The translations under genes were made by a program, and so were the position numbers. The notes under the pieces were generated by a model. It searched no databases. It was not told where the DNA came from and was given only the letters and a program-made list of their open reading frames with translations. Positions 1-10,878 of a stretch of DNA of 64,000 nt are shown here, piece after piece. This stretch comes from Siphonodentalium dalli (Eukaryota; Mollusca; Scaphopoda; Gadilida; Siphonodentaliidae). The stretch covers positions 272,917,426 through 272,981,425 of the forward strand of contig CP136063.1 of the NCBI GenBank assembly GCA_032622095.1, in the 5' to 3' direction. The number at the start of each line of letters is the position of its first letter. The first letter of the stretch is position 1.

Positions 1-189
1 AAAGTGCACGAAAAAATGCACAGATGTGTTTCCCGTCGAGAAACATCAAATATAACCACATGGTAAATGGTTATGGCTGTGCAAGTGGCGAATAATTTAT
101 GGGAGGTGTTTGTGTTTTTTTCGATGTCATTTTTTTCACAATTTTAAGGGTAGTGTGACGTTTGTCAAGCTCCAGTGTGATCTACCATG
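1..189. other. unassigned flank
   Basis: AT-rich sequence lying beyond the recognisable 3' end of the neighbouring LINE. It could be LINE 3' UTR or flank; I see no motif that decides. Confidence 0.3.
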
Positions 190-2165
190 TTAACAAGTAC
201 TTGTTTGCACATTTCTGTGTGTCTAAAAGGACGTTCTTTAATTTCAAATACTCGTGCAGGGTCAAAGCTTTGCAACGAATATAGGCCAGCGGGATTTGTT
301 AACACTGAGGCCTATGTAAATCATTTGGTGTATTGTAACCTTATGCTGCCCAGCAATCCATGGGAACTTCTTATTATCATAATAAGACATCAGCATAGTA
401 TAATACAATGCGAGTTGCGTTCCATTTGTCGTCATTGCGTTGAGCTTGTCCCAATAAGACAAGTAACATGTTTTTATTCTTACTCATATGGGACACATGC
501 CAAGTTCTCCACATATGGATGCACTAGGTGTAGATTTTTTAAGCTTTAAGGTGTATTTCAAAAACCAAATTTCGAGTTTATCAAAACATGTCGTGTTTTC
601 GTGTCACCAGACCTTGGCTCCATATGTCATGATTGGGATAAAATCGATTTGTCATATATGTCACGGGTTGTGGCTATCGTTAGTTTATTCACGCGTACTT
701 TATTAAGGAGGGCGTACATTGCCACTCTAGCACTTTTAGTCCTTGTGTTTTTTTCTAGTGTGAATAGTCCATTTTAATGGAATGTCGTACCTAGGTATTT
801 GTAACTATCTACTATCTTCAGTTCATGTCCAATTATTGAAAATTTCCCGCTATTCAGACTTTTGGTTTTTCGTCCAAATATAAGTATCTTGGTTTTCGAT
901 GTATTGACATTTAATTTCCACGTGTTGCAATATACCGAAAATTTATCAAGCATGTTATGTGAGCTGTCACGTGAGTTATCGAGGAGTACAGTGTCATCTG
1001 CATAATTAAGAGAACTAGTTTTAAGTAAAGTCCGGTATCAAATTATTCTGGAACTTTAATATCGATTCCATTGGATCCATGCTCGCGAAGGTGATTTTAA
1101 AAATCGTTTAGGTAAATTGCAAATAGTATCGGCGAAAGACTTGCTCCTTGTCATAGGCCAATTTTGTTTGGAAAACAAATCTGAATCTTCGTTCCCAATG
1201 CGTACACAAAGCTTGATATCATTATACATTGATCGTATAACATCTAAGAGTTTACCTTCAATTTTATGGCTAATAAGCTTTTTCCAAAGCGCTGCTCTCC
1301 AGACGGAATCAAACGCTTTAGAAAAATCTATAAAGGCACAGTATAATGTCTGCTTATTATGTTTCAAGATTTGTGATAAAGAGTAAAGTGAAAATATGTG
1401 ATCAATTTGGAATATCCTTTGCGGAATCCCGCATGGCATTTTGATTGTAAGTCATTATTACTGAGAAATGAGCTAATTCGTTCACTAACAATGCTAACAA
1501 ATATTTTTGAGATACAACTTAAAAGAGTTATCTTCCTGTAATTATTAGGGTCGGTAGATTCTCCCGTCCCTTTAAAGAGTAGTCGTATAATTCCAGTTCT
1601 CCAGCTTTCTGGTACTATTCCGGTGTTTAAAATCAAATTAAAATATTTTTGAATCGTGATTCCAAAAATATCAAGAGCCCCTTTAAGATAGTCGTTTGTA
1701 TTATTGTCGTATCCGGGCGCTTTTCCAACTTTAAGACTTTGAACGCCTTTTCTTTTTCAGAAACTGTTATTTCTGCATTTAGAGGCGATGTGTCAATATC
1801 GTTAATATTCATGTGTTTATCTTCGACTATCTCGGTTTCTCTAGGTATTTCAGTTGAAAAAAATCTTCAAATCTTCAAACTTCCGGTGTTGGTTTGTCGG
1901 CTCTGCTGGTGTCCAGTTTTTTTAATAAATTACCAAAAGTCTTTGCTTGATCGGACACGAAGGCTGTGTATTTCAGAGCTTACTTTTCTGTTATATTGAT
2001 GTCGGCTTGATGAAATCTTTTCTTTTTATTTTTTGCGGCTATCTAATAATATATGTTTATTCGTAGTTGTAGGGTTTTTCTTAAAAGTCTTCCTTGCTTT
2101 GCGGTAAAGTGTTCGTGTGGATCTACAGTCGCGTGTGAACCATGGGCTCACATATTTCCATGGGC
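190..2165 (-). mobile_element. degenerate non-LTR retrotransposon (LINE), end of endonuclease linker to C-terminus
   Basis: Reading the minus strand from about 2165 down gives a continuous series of LINE ORF2 landmarks in changing frames. PWFTRDCRSTRTLYRKARK (about 2145-2090) is the linker after the endonuclease. KAPGYDNN follows (about 1720-1700), then IVPESWRTGIIRLLFKG (about 1620-1570), FIDFSKAFDSVW (about 1335-1298), GASLSPILFAIYLNDF (1147-1102) and the catalytic YADD (1004-993). After these come VDSYKYLG near 800 and a C-terminal stretch with LSYWDKLNAM (462-262). LINEs of this sort copy themselves by target-primed reverse transcription. The endonuclease domain is missing, so the copy is 5'-truncated, and at least four frameshifts or stops break it. 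Jockey/CR1/L2-like groups are possible; I cannot fix the clade. Confidence 0.9.
700..1760 (-). pseudogene. reverse transcriptase domain of the LINE, frameshifted
   Basis: Palm and fingers of a non-LTR reverse transcriptase. The metal-binding YADD lies on the complement of 993-1004 and is followed by the thumb-side sequence containing LNVNTSKTKILIFGRK. The first catalytic Asp lies in FIDFSKAFDSVW. A frameshift separates the segment ending ...RIGNEDSDLF from GASLSPILFAIYLNDF, which is read in another frame. The YADD segment has no upstream Met in frame and is easily missed. No functional enzyme can be made from it. Confidence 0.9.
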
Positions 2166-3003
2166 TCAATATCGTATATTATATACCCATGATTGTAATT
2201 ATAGTATATAAACTATATTGGTTTCGCGAATAATCAACTCTGAGTGTTGTTAAAATAACAATAACAACCATCACATAATTAACGAACCGGTGGCCGACTC
2301 GGCCATCTCTGACCACAACCCTCAGTGGGCTGCAGAACGAAAAATGTATGTAAAAGTTGAAATATAAGACTTACAAATTATCTTTTTTATTTCTTTTATT
2401 TTTAATTGACATAGCTTGTCACAAACCAAAAATCAACATTGTTGACATAATAATGTAAAGGACAATAAACGAAATTGAAATTTCCAACTACACCTTTTAG
2501 TGGACTCGGCCTCCAGGTTCCAGTTCGATTTTTAAATCCGTCCCAAACATTCCCATTTCTATAAATACTCCCCCCCCCCGTGCGCCAGGCGAAACAAAAC
2601 TCTGTATTATTATATACACGCGGAGCGCGAAATAATGCACACGGCACTCCGTGATATATACGAGGGCAGGCGTGGTATAAAGAGTCCCAAAAGTGATGAT
2701 GTGCGTGTCAGGAATGTGTCAGGGTGCTTAATGCCTAACAAACAGTTACGCCAACTTCACAAAACGTGTATATAGTCATGATGCGATGTATTGATGAATA
2801 ATATAGTGCTTTACAAGTTGTACTGCTTTTGTCATGGCGGGGTCTTGGTAGTAGGGATTTGGTTACCGAAAACAATTATATATACTATACTATTATGTAT
2901 ATTTAGTAGACAGAAGGCATGCAGCAATACCTTCTATAAACTAACTTGGGCAACGATAAAGGGCTTGCAACTGAAAATATGGAATGCATGTAAAAACCAC
3001 AAG

Positions 3004-3848
3004 TGTGAAAATACGGGGTGTATATGACGCAAAGACAATCAAAACGATTTGATTATTTAATTACTACAAAGTCAATAATGTTCAATCGTCGGCACCTGGC
3101 TTCTTCCTAGTTGTGTTCGTCTTCCTGTCGTCTGTTCGGGTTAGGGTCTTCTTGCGTCCTCATAAGTTGGGCGTGTCTGCTTGTCATCTGCGTGGTTGAG
3201 TTCCAGTTGAGTTCGTCGGCCTGTCGTCTGTGTGGTTGCTATCGGGTGGTGTTCGTCGTCCTGTCGTCTGCTCTTCTTCTCCGTCGGCGCATCAGTGAGG
3301 TGTTGTTAGAAATATAAGATTGTAATGTTTACCTTGCATTCCTATCCATGGCTGCTCGTCAAGGCTCCTAGCCTTCTCCTGCGTGTCCGAGAGTTATTGG
3401 TAGCTGCTGGGAAGTTGGTTAGAACTGAGTAATGGGTGTCGGTTTTTTCCTTCTTACTAAATACACAGAGGGTATTAATGACAGCCCAGTGCACATTCAC
3501 GGCGCATCAATTCTAGGCGTACCTAGGGTAATCGGGCGATCGTCATTTTCCTATGCGTCCTTTAGATTGCTCATTTCGTCCATCGCGCTGCATTGGGTTT
3601 CAATAGCCTTCTTCTGGATATACCTAGGATAGCTTATCCGCAAATTGTGCTGTGTACTTCTGAATCTTCATGCTGCATTAGCTTTCTACTTCAGGTGGTC
3701 CAAACTGTTGTTAGCGTGTCGAACATCGTGCCTTCGTATAGTTAACAGGGGCGCGCCGATATATATGGTGAATCGAGCGGCCCCTATGAACTAAAGCTTG
3801 TCTGCTTTCTTGGGTTGAAAGTTATATCCCTGGGGTTGTCTTGGTACA
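3004..3848. mobile_element. probable solo LTR, 845 bp, with CAAG target duplication
   Basis: Unit A is interrupted here, while B and C read straight through (CTACAA then GGACTACG or GGGGACTG). The insert starts TGTGAAAATACGG and ends TTGGTACA, the TG...CA form of LTRs. It is flanked by CAAG at 3000-3003 and 3849-3852. A 4-bp duplication fits Ty3- or BEL-type integration. No internal coding region is present, as expected of a solo LTR left by recombination. A GATATATATGG box near 3758 could be its promoter. Strand is not determined. Confidence 0.55.
3116..3270 (+). repeat. imperfect GTTCGTC..CCTGTCGTCTG repeats
   Basis: A ~20-bp phrase (GTTCGTCNNCCTGTCGTCTG) occurs near 3116, 3211 and 3251 within the solo LTR. 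The open frame over it is a by-product of the repeat. Confidence 0.5.
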
Positions 3849-3903
3849 CAAGGGGACTACGCATTATGGTGGAACTTTTGTTTTTCTGCATTTCCAATTA
3901 TGG

Positions 3904-5722
3904 GTATATATTGGTTTCGCTAACGATCAACTTTGAATCTTGTTAAAATAACAATAACAGCAATCACCTAATTAACGAACCGGCGGCCGACTCGGCCATC
4001 TCTGACCACAACCCTTAGTGGGCTGCAGAACGAAAATGTATGTACAAGTTGAAATACAAGACTTACAAATTATCTTTTTTATTTCTTTTATTTGTAATTG
4101 ACATAGCTTGTCACAAACCAAAAATAAACATTGTTGACATAATAATGTAAAGGACAATAAACGAAATTGAAATTTCCAACTACACCTTTTAGTGGACTCG
4201 GCCTCCAGGTTCCAGTTCGATTTTTAAATCCGTCCCAAACATTCCCATTTCTATAAATACCCCCCCCCGTGCGCCCAGGCGAAACAAAACTCTGTATTAT
4301 TATATACACGCGGAGCGCGAAATAATGCACACGGCACTCCGTGATATATACGAGGGCAGGCGTGGTATAAATAGTCCCAAAAGTGATGCTGTGTGTGTCA
4401 GGAATGTGGCAGGGTGCTCAATGACTAACAAACAGTTACGCCAACTTCACAAAACGTGTATATAGTCATGATGCGACGTATTGATAAATAATATAGTGCT
4501 TTACAAGTTGTACTGCTTGTGTCATGGCGGGGTCTTGGTAGTAGGGATTTGGTTAATCTGTGCCATTGATATATCACATACGTATACGACTCTACCGAAA
4601 ATATTATTTATACTATACTATTATGTATATTTAGTAGACAGAAGGCATGCAAAATTACCTTCTATAAACTAACTTGGGCAATCATAAAGGGCTTGCAAAT
4701 GAAAATATGGAATGTATGTAAATACTACAATAGGACTACGCATTATAGTGGTACTTTTGTTTTTCTGCATTTCCAATTATGGGTACCAATGGAATTTTTT
4801 GAATTATTTCGGATTGGTTCAGTGTATTTTGAAATTATAATAACCACTTGCCATAACACGTAACTGATACAGCCATTATGTTTAAACGGGCATGTCTAAT
4901 TCTTGCTTCCAAATGTTTCTACGTACTGTGGAAGGATGTTTAAGATAGGTTAACGAATACACGAAATATTGTTTCTATCCTATCAGGAATAGACTAACAC
5001 CGAACGCTATTTTCTGCTCCATACCGTCCACATGGCTGTTATTTGTTTGGGACTCGGAACTGTGTTCAAATTTTGTATGTTTTACGACTTCAACGCGTCT
5101 CTCTGGGACACATACTGGAGTAGAAAGTTAGTTAAATAATTTATCGACAAACTCCTGTATCGGGGGAAAACAGCGGATATCATTAATAATGCGATTTGGT
5201 GTGGCTTTAAAGATGATGCACTTCTTCCCTTTCATCATATTTCAGCAGCTGCGATGGGGCTGGGTGTTGCTATATCACATTCAATTGCAATGTATTGAAA
5301 AAAGTGATAAAATATCAAAGTGCGATCTGAGAGGATACTAAGGGATTTGGGTCAGTGTTTATTAAACTGTGCTACTGTGACATTCGAATCATCTAATAAC
5401 TGTATCATATGAATTTTTCCAGCTGGAAACAGTAATAATCAACATCTATTTGACCGAGTGTCCACTGGTTCTGTCAAATTATGAAGGTATATTTCAAACG
5501 AAACAAGCAATACGCAACCATTCTACGTGACACAGATCACAGCGGTAGAAAACATATTATATATTTTTTATTTCTCATGAAAAGGAACCCCGCTCGTAAA
5601 ACAGTCGTGTTCGTGTGATTTGCGAAATAAATTGAAAATGTGTTCCGGCTACCCACTAGCTCTTACTCGTTTGTGGCAGGCTACCATCAATCATAACAAG
5701 AAAACCAATTTCAGAAATGGTA
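3904..5722 (+). repeat. R1 repeat, unit B (least interrupted unit)
   Basis: About 1.82 kb and free of inserts, so the best reference for R1. In order it has GGCCGACTCGGCCATC, the GGGCTGCAGAACG block, two TATAAATA boxes, CACAAAACGTGTATATAGTC, AGACAGAAGGCATGCA, TTCTGCTCCATACCGTCC, GTGGCTTTAAAGATGATGCA and CAGATCACAGCGG. It ends with an ACTAGCTC...GGCAGGCT block. Compared with unit C it lacks ~290 bp between ATTGAAAATG and the ACTAGCTC block. The next unit starts immediately, making this a true head-to-tail array. No coding frame stands out. Confidence 0.75.
4252..4259 (+). promoter_or_regulatory. TATA-box-like TATAAATA in R1
   Basis: TATAAATA followed within a few bases by a C-run. It is conserved in position in unit A (2560-2567) and unit C (5991-5998). 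A second TATAAATA about 110 bp downstream (4366) also recurs in unit D (near 9294). Conservation may only reflect common descent; transcription is inferred, not seen. Confidence 0.3.
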
Positions 5723-6937
5723 ACGCGCTCTCGGCCGTCTCCGACCACAACCCTCAGTGGGCTGCAGAACGATAAATGTCTATACAAGTTGAAATATAAG
5801 ACTTACAAATTATCTTTTTCATTTCTTTTATTTGTAATTGACATAGCTTGTCATAAACAAAACTCAACATTATAGACGTAATACTGTAAAGGACAATAAA
5901 CGAAATTGAAATTCCCAACTACACCTTTTACCGGACTCGGCGTCCGGGTTCCAATTCGACTTTTAAATCCGTCCCAAACATTCCCATTTATATAAATACC
6001 CCCCCCCCCCGTGCGCCCAGTAGAAACAAGAATCTCTACATTAGTATATATAAACGCGGAGCGCGAAATAATGCACTCGGCACTCCATATATACGATGGC
6101 CGGCGTGGTATAATGAGTCCCAAAAGTGATGCTGTGCGTGTCAGGAATGTGGCAGGGTGCTTAATGCCTAACAAACAGTTACGCCAACTTCACAAAACGT
6201 GTATATAGTCATGGTGCGATGTATTGATGAATAATATAGTGCTTTACGAATACTGATTGTGTCATGACGGGGTCTTGGACGTAGGGATGTGGTTAATCTG
6301 TGGCATTGATATAGCACATACGTATACGACTATTCCGAAAATAATTATATATACTATACTATTATGTATATTTAGTAGACAGAAGGCATGCACAAATACC
6401 TTCTATATACTAACTTGGGCAATCATAAAGGGGTTGCACATGAAAATATGGAATGTATGTAAATACTACAAAGGGGACTGTGCATATGGTGGTAATTTTG
6501 TTTTTCTGAATTTCCAATTATAGGTACCAATGGAATTTTTTGAATTATTTCGGATTGCTTCTGTGCATTTTGAAATTCTAATAACCACTTGCCACAAATA
6601 CACGTCACAGATACGGCCATTATGTTTAAACGGACATGTCTCATTCGAGCTTCCAAATTGTCTACTTAATGTGGAAGGATGTATAAGATAGGTTGACGAA
6701 TAAACGAAATATTGTTTCTACCATATCAGGAATAGCCACGGAACGCTCTTTTCTGTTCCACACCGTGCACGTGGCTGTAATTTGTTTGGGACTCAGAACT
6801 GTGTTCAAATTTTGTATGTTTTACGACTTCAGTGCGTCTTTCTGGGTCAAATTCTGGCGTTAAATTATTTATCGACCAACTCCAATCTCGGGAAAAACGC
6901 AAGAGCGAATATTATTAATAATGTTATTTGGGGAGGC

Positions 6938-7235
6938 TGTCAGAGTGCTTATTTTGGACAATTATGACATTGTTTATCTACATTGATTTTGCCTGTATCA
7001 GAGGTTCGTTTATATAGTATTGGCGTTAAGTTCGTTTCTTTGTTAGATTAGGCTTTCTCGAAATTACAACATTTCTTTGTATTAATCACCTGGCTATTCT
7101 TATGCAACTTGTTAATTCTTGCCCAAGCATGTGCTCATTAATTACCATTCATCGCACGTGTTCTTAGCTTTACTTTTAATAATGACTTATTAGACGAACT
7201 GTTAATGCCATTGTGGTGATTGGATAATTTATAAT
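6938..7235 (+). repeat. 5' LTR, truncated
   Basis: About 298 bp matching 8095-8392 with scattered substitutions; shared phrases include GGTTCGTTTATATAGTATTG and GCCCAAGCATGTGCTC. The remaining ~265 bp of the LTR is deleted. Confidence 0.65.
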
Positions 7236-7260
7236 TTCCCCAACTGCAACGCAACGTTCC

Positions 7261-7920
7261 ATGAAGAAAAGAAGAATGACGCAGCCGATACCCGAAAACA
7301 TCATTGACATCCTGAACACGTTCGAGTTTCTGAACCATCGACTCGACTGGAGCCTAAAGACGGAGAACGGAGACGTGTCGCTCTCACTCAACTGCAAGAA
7401 GGTAACACGAAAATGTAAGTCTGCATCGAACCTACTCAGAGACCGAATTCGCATGGAGGATTTTATCCAAAAGAAGGAGAAGATATCGATTAATTGTACC
7501 AGTGTAGCTGCGACACATTCCGATATGATCGTTTCGGAATCGGTGAGTACACATACTCAAGTTTAAAAAAAAACTGATATTGGTATCACGGTTTCGCCAT
7601 CGACACCTAGTGTAAATAGTGCTATCCAAACGATGCCGGACTCCGTAGTTTAGAAACACGATTCGTCAACGGAGCAGCTTTCGGCATCATTACAATTCCA
7701 ATCTAAAATCATCGACATCGTTCACAAGAAAGAATCACCGACAGCTAAACCTCTTCAACATTCCCAGTCAGTTAAGGTGACTGAAAAAGTTGTTCGAAAA
7801 CGGCTGCACAAGGACCAACCACACTATCTTATCAAGTGGAGAGGACTCCCAGCAACTAGAAACACATGGGTATATAGAGATGATTTGGACTTTGAAGCGA
7901 TGTGCTACATAATTATATGA
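7261..7920 (+). pseudogene. chromodomain-containing polyprotein/ORF remnant, two in-frame stops
   Basis: From ATG 7261 to TGA 7918-7920 one frame runs ~220 codons with only two nonsense codons (TAA 7564, TAG near 7651), so it is a lightly damaged gene. The N-terminal part contains a charged segment (FLNHRLDWSLKTENGDVSLS, then a Lys/Arg stretch ending MEDFIQKK) that I cannot name. The C-terminal ~45 residues are a chromodomain: EKVVRKRL, HYLIKWRG, ATRNTWVYRDDL. The usual aromatic before EKV is missing, while the Trp of IKW and of NTW are kept. Chromodomains at integrase C-termini steer Ty3-type elements to methylated histone tails. Position between LTRs and just before a PPT supports that origin. 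A host chromodomain gene captured here is the less likely alternative. Confidence 0.7.
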
Positions 7921-8080
7921 GTACCCAGCGATTAAGATACATGGAAATGTAGTACCAAAACAGCTGCACATAAGATTTTGAGTCAGTGCGCCGCGGCCTT
8001 CTAAAGCAGATGACAAAAGTCATTTTGAACACTCGTTCGTTCGGCATGCAAACAGAAAAATTGTGGGACCAATTTCACCC

Positions 8081-8089
8081 GGAGGAGAG
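8081..8089 (+). other. polypurine tract candidate (GGAGGAGAG)
   Basis: Nine purines a few bases upstream of the 3' LTR start TGTCAGAG. In LTR elements such a tract primes plus-strand DNA. The 5' LTR copy is preceded by host R1 sequence instead, consistent with this role. Confidence 0.5.
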
Positions 8090-8094
8090 TGTGA

Positions 8095-8657
8095 TGTCAG
8101 AGTGCTTATTTTGGAAAATTATGACATTGTTTATCTACATTGATTTTGCCGGTATCAGAGGTTCGTTTATATAGTATTGGCGTTAAGTTCGTTTCTTTGT
8201 TAGATTAGGCTTTCTCGAAATTACAACATTTATTTGTATTAATCAGCTGGCTATTCTTATGCAACTTGTTAATTCTCGCCCAAGCATGTGCTCATTAATT
8301 ACCATTCATCGCACTTATTCTTAGCTTTACTTTTAATAATGAATTATTTGTCGAACTGTTAATGCCAGTGTGGTAATCGGATAATTTATAATGCAGATAT
8401 GTTAATCTAATCATGGGTCGTTAATTCACACCTGTTCATGCTTTGTATATAAGAATTTGTAAAACTGTGATATAGTAGTTTATATTTTGGAACTCCAATA
8501 TTCAGTCACGTTTCACCTATTACAACTGGAGTTCCAATTGTTTTGGTAAACTGTTTCCAACTATGCCGGAATGTCCGTATATTTATATTGTGAAAATAAA
8601 TGCTAATTCCCCAGAAAGACTCAATCTTGATTCAACCCGATATCATCTCTATCAAAC
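8095..8657 (+). repeat. 3' LTR, about 563 bp
   Basis: Begins TGTCAGAGTGC like the 5' copy and runs to CTATCAAAC, after which R1 resumes. It contains GTATATAAGAATTTG near 8445, a possible TATA element, and AAATAAATGC near 8595, a possible polyadenylation signal. The exact 3' end is uncertain by a few bases because no clean CA terminus is seen. Confidence 0.55.
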
Positions 8658-9428
8658 GGCTTTAAAGATGATGCGTTTCTTCCCTTGCGGCACACGTCAG
8701 TAGAAACGATTGGGATGGATGTGGCTATATCACATTCCATTGTAATACATGTATATTTTAAAAAAGTGATAAAGTATCTAAGTACGATCTGAGAGGACAC
8801 TAAGGGATTTGGGTCAGTGTTTATTAAACTTTGGTTGTGTGACATTCGGATCCTCTATAATAACACAGATCAAAGTGGTAGAAAATTTATTAAACTATTT
8901 CTAATTTTCATTAAATGGAATCCCGCTCGTAAAACAGTCGCGTTCGTGTGATTTTTGAAATAAATTGAAAATGATTCAGACAGAATAGGGTCCACGTGGC
9001 ATGTCACATGATATACCTGCACATATGATACTTTCAGATAGCTGAAACACATTCGTCATATATGGCTATTTTCGCACACTTTTGAGTGACACATTTTAGA
9101 ATTATGACAAAACTATGTACAATACGTATATATGCCATGAATCGGGATAGTTTCCAATTGAGTGTACGTAATTCATACGCTGGCACGTTTGCAATGAAAA
9201 TTGCAAAAAAAATGACATTCCGGATGGCCCATTAATTAGCTGGCATTATTTGCCGCTACGGACTAGCTCGTGGTCGTTTGCGGCAGGCTGTCGTATAAAT
9301 AGTCCCAAAAGTCGTGCTGTCCGAGTCAGGAATGTGGCACGGTGCTTAATAACAGTTGCGCCAACTTCACCGAACGTGTATATAGTCATGCATGATGCCA
9401 TGTATTGATGTACAATATAAAGTTTTTA

Positions 9429-9587
9429 TACAATGTTGTGTATATTATGTGTTTTTCTTGTACGAGTTCAGGTTGTGGTGAAAAGTCATTGTGGACGAGA
9501 CACGCAGTGTCTAGTCCAATATGACTTTTCACCACAACCTGGACGAGTACAAAAAAAACTCATACTCATACTGTACACAACATTGTA
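9429..9587. repeat. 159-bp near-perfect hairpin flanked by TA
   Basis: Arms of ~78 bp pair almost completely: TACAATGTTGTGTA opens and TACACAACATTGTA closes. The core includes CAGGTTGTGGTGAAAAGTCA against TGACTTTTCACCACAACCTG, with only a few bases at the loop. The outer flanks read TTTTA-TA and TA-TAATG, compatible with a TA target duplication of a mariner-type foldback MITE. A precursor of small RNAs is the other reading. R1 units B and C lack it. Confidence 0.75.
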
Positions 9588-10315
9588 TAATGACATTTTT
9601 ATTAACCATCTATGCTTATCCAAATTTTGGCAATAAAACTGTTATTTTTGGTATATGTCTGCAATTCTCTATAAAAGCCCATATTTGATCACCAGAAAGC
9701 TTGATTTGGAACAGTAAACACGAAATAAAAAAAAAACCCATATTGGCATACCGTCTGAGTACTAACTTATAAATTCCACGCACCCGAACAAGTCCATAAT
9801 ATGTCTTTTTGTGATGAATAATAACATGCTTTACAAGTTTACTGCCTGTGTCATGGCAGGGGTCTTGGTAGTACGGATTTGTTTACTCTTTGGCATCGAT
9901 ATATCACATACTTATACAACCCTTCAGTAAATGTTTATATAGACTATACTATTTTGTATACTTAGTAGACAGAACACATACACAAATACTTTCTATATAT
10001 AACTTGGGCAACGATAAAGGGCTTGCAAATGAAAATATTGAATGTATGTATACATGCTATAATGGGACTATATGTAGTGCATGCATGGTAATGTTTTTTG
10101 CTGAATTTCCAATTATGAGTACAATGGAATGTTCTTAATTACTTCGGGTTGGTTCGGTGCATTTTGATATTCTGATAACCACTTGTCACAAATACACGTC
10201 CCAGGTACGGACGTTATGTTTAAACAGACATGTCTAATTCGAGCTTCCAAATGTGTCAACGTAATGTGGAAGGACAAATACACGAAATATTGTCTCTAAC
10301 ATATCAGGAATAGAC

Positions 10316-10416
10316 TAGCCCAAGTCTTCTCGTACTAAAACCGGCTAAGATATTGGGATGGAGGTGCCGGTCTTTAGTCCGAGTTCGTCCCGTATAGTCT
10401 CTTATGACACGACTTA
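10316..10416 (+). repeat. left terminal inverted repeat
   Basis: 101 bp from TAGCCCAAGTC to ATGACACGACTTA, matching the reverse complement of 11576-11681. It contains GGGATGGAGGTGCCGGTC unchanged in both arms. Confidence 0.85.
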
Positions 10417-10684
10417 CGCCCATGATTTGTGGCGGGAATCTGTGGTGTATTTTACTCGATTAACCTAGCAAATCAATACGTGATGCTATATACATCGGAA
10501 AGGGTGACATCTTATGGTCATAATGGTGTATAATAATCTAACTTTAATGTTGAATTACACATAGAATATTCCGGTTGATTGCCACAAACATCGCTTTGTT
10601 TCTCTGTTTGTTTACGTTTTAACTGAAAGCCGACGTGTTCCGAATAATTTCGGCATAATCCGCTGGGTATTCTAGTTTCCGTTT

Positions 10685-10694
10685 CTATATATAG
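10685..10694 (+). promoter_or_regulatory. TATA box candidate CTATATATAG
   Basis: It lies 21 bp before an ATG in a good translational context (AAAATGG) inside the hAT-like element, the arrangement expected upstream of a transposase gene. The following frame closes after 26 codons. Confidence 0.35.
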
Positions 10695-10714
10695 CGCGGG
10701 GTTTTCCGAACAAA

Positions 10715-10878
10715 ATGGCGAAAACCGATCGCCCCAAAGTCCAGTTTCCTATGTGCTTTGAGAACAATTCCCGCACTAAAAACTTAACGACTTAATGGAG
10801 GATCAGAACGGTAGTTTTGTTGACAATTTTCGCAAGCAACTTGTCAAAATTGGAGCAAATTATAACTCTTACGTCTGA
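10715..10878 (+). pseudogene. two overlapping mini-frames, possible start of a lost transposase gene
   Basis: ATG 10715 opens MAKTDRPKVQFPMCFENN and ends at TAA 10793-10795. The overlapping ATG 10795 (TAATG) opens MEDQNGSFVDNFRKQLVKIG and ends at TGA 10876-10878. They follow a TATA-like box and may be exon 1 of an ancestral gene that was split by a mutation. I recognise no domain. They could be chance frames. Confidence 0.25.

Larger units (their letters stand above)
2214..3903 (+). repeat. R1 repeat, unit A (short, interrupted by a solo LTR)
   Basis: First unit of a ~1.85 kb head-to-tail repeat. It starts TTGGTTTCGC, then GGCCGACTCGGCCATCTC, CTCAGTGGGCTGCAGAACG and a TATAAATA box followed by a C-run, matching units B and C closely. 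At 3003 the match stops and resumes at 3849-3903 with GGGGACTACGCATTATGG; the intervening block is an insertion. After ATTATGGGTA unit A ends early and unit B begins, so A is a ~0.85 kb truncated unit. No reading frame is conserved among the units. I do not recognise the family; a satellite or a non-autonomous mobile element are both possible. Confidence 0.75.
6938..8657 (+). mobile_element. collapsed LTR retrotransposon with chromodomain remnant
   Basis: Two direct repeats starting TGTCAGAGTGC flank a short internal region. The first (6938-7235) stops abruptly after ATAATTTATAAT, where the second (8095 on) continues ~265 bp further, so a deletion removed the end of the 5' LTR, gag and most of pol. 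What is left encodes a chromodomain followed by a purine-rich tract (8081-8089) right before the 3' LTR, the usual Ty3/gypsy order of integrase C-terminus, PPT, LTR. The interrupted R1 sequence gives the insertion limits, but the flanking duplication is only GGC/GGC with ambiguous extension. Ty3-type is an inference; gag, RT and RNase H are absent. Confidence 0.6.
5723..9290 (+). repeat. R1 repeat, unit C (interrupted by an LTR element)
   Basis: Full unit of ~1.85 kb once the 6938-8657 insert is removed. R1 sequence runs to ATTTGGGGAGGC at 6937 and resumes GGCTTTAAAGATGATGCG at 8658, exactly where units B and D are continuous. It keeps the segment missing from unit B (AAATGATTCAGACAGAA to CGCACACTTTTGAGTG) and ends with the GGACTAGCTCGTGG...GGCAGGCT block. 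Unit D follows directly, without its first ~380 bp. Confidence 0.75.

Noticed and set aside
187-549. 120-codon plus-strand frame near the window start
   Set aside because: It is the antisense of the LINE C-terminal region, whose minus-strand reading carries recognisable LINE sequence.
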